Shown one piece after another: positions 38,665-38,816 of a DNA stretch of 38,816 nt. This DNA is from Stenotrophomonas sp. UBA2124. Its GTDB lineage: Bacteria > Pseudomonadota > Gammaproteobacteria > Xanthomonadales > Xanthomonadaceae. The stretch lies in NCBI GenBank assembly GCA_002329155.1, contig DCXY01000002.1:203062-241877 (forward strand), read 5' to 3'. A model generated the notes under the pieces. It worked only from the letters and a program-made list of their open reading frames with translations. It was not told where the DNA came from and did no database searches. Both the position numbers and the translations under genes were made by a program. Each line of letters begins with the position of its first letter. Position 1 is the first letter of the stretch.

Positions 38665-38816
38665 TCAGTAGTGGATCACCGAGCGGATCGACTTGCCTTC
38701 GTGCATCAGGTCGAAGGCTTCATTGATGTCGTCCAGCGGCATGGTGTGGGTGACGAACGGTGCCAGTTCGATATCGCCCTTCATCGCATCCTCCACCATG
38801 CCCGGCAGCTGGCTGC
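38665..38816 (-). CDS. S-(hydroxymethyl)glutathione dehydrogenase / class III alcohol dehydrogenase, C-terminal end
   Basis: Only the last 50 codons are present, the rest lies beyond the right edge. The end reads LPGMVEDAMKGDIELAPFVTHTMPLDDINEAFDLMHEGKSIRSVIHY, the typical C-terminus of glutathione-dependent formaldehyde dehydrogenase (AdhC/FrmA). Together with fghA it turns formaldehyde bound to glutathione into formate. The stop is the TGA at 38667-38665. The regulator, if any, lies outside the window. Confidence 0.9.
   Translation of the reverse strand, partial: SQLPGMVEDAMKGDIELAPFVTHTMPLDDINEAFDLMHEGKSIRSVIHY

Noticed and set aside
1..38816. CRISPR arrays, tRNA genes, insertion sequences, prophage
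   Set aside because: No regularly spaced direct repeats, no cloverleaf-like gene, no transposase or phage protein was seen; the only repeats are short REP-like elements.

Overview
The window is chromosomal, gene-dense DNA of high GC content (roughly two thirds GC by eye). Protein content and order fit a gammaproteobacterium of the Xanthomonadaceae, most likely Stenotrophomonas or a close relative. The signs are the three-part Grx4-type protein, the MaeB-type malic enzyme beside dctA, GTAG-headed REP elements of the kind known from S. maltophilia, and pcm-tolC-waaA-lpxL in a row. No tRNA, rRNA, CRISPR array, insertion sequence or prophage gene was seen. Both window edges cut through genes.

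Layout. (1) 1-2519: an RND efflux operon (permease truncated by the left edge, plus lipoprotein adaptor) divergent from a TetR regulator, with two near-identical 19-bp boxes between them. (2) 2652-10008: cell envelope block with an isoaspartyl methyltransferase-like gene, tolC, waaA (Kdo transferase), lpxL-type acyltransferase, an O-antigen ligase-like protein, a GT4 glycosyltransferase and a tiny CHCC zinc-finger protein. (3) 10100-14140: a peptide-exporter-like cassette (HlyD/CvaA adaptor plus ABC exporter whose C39 peptidase domain has lost its catalytic Cys and His) divergent from an XRE-type regulator; no substrate gene is visible. (4) 14224-22972: a C4-dicarboxylate module: malic enzyme maeB, transporter dctA, a hybrid sensor kinase with a DctB-like periplasmic domain, a NarL/LuxR-type response regulator and an OprP/OprO-type porin. 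An identical 18-bp box lies upstream of both dctA and the porin, at nearly the same distance and in the same orientation relative to the gene. (5) 23259-29581: glutamate symporter gltS, a D-amino-acid dehydrogenase-like oxidase, a DUF1704 (MATCAP-like) putative metallopeptidase, rsgA and an AlaA-type aminotransferase. (6) 29595-37746: an SGNH esterase and a methyltransferase coupled to alaA, a DUF6172 protein, a DEAD-box helicase, a NodB-type deacetylase, the glutaredoxin fusion, a DUF924 protein, DegV and several small proteins. (7) 37760-38816: formaldehyde detoxification (fghA and the 3' end of the glutathione-dependent formaldehyde dehydrogenase gene).

The strongest candidate for an under-described system is the region-4 circuit. 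A DctB-like sensor sits on a NahK-like kinase core with its own receiver, paired with a NarL-type regulator instead of the NtrC-type DctD, and a shared box points to co-control of inner-membrane uptake (DctA) and an outer-membrane porin. Secondary points are the degenerate C39 exporter, probable leaderless starts at lpxL and rsgA (weaker at waaA and tetR), and a 44-bp inverted-repeat pair between waaA and lpxL.
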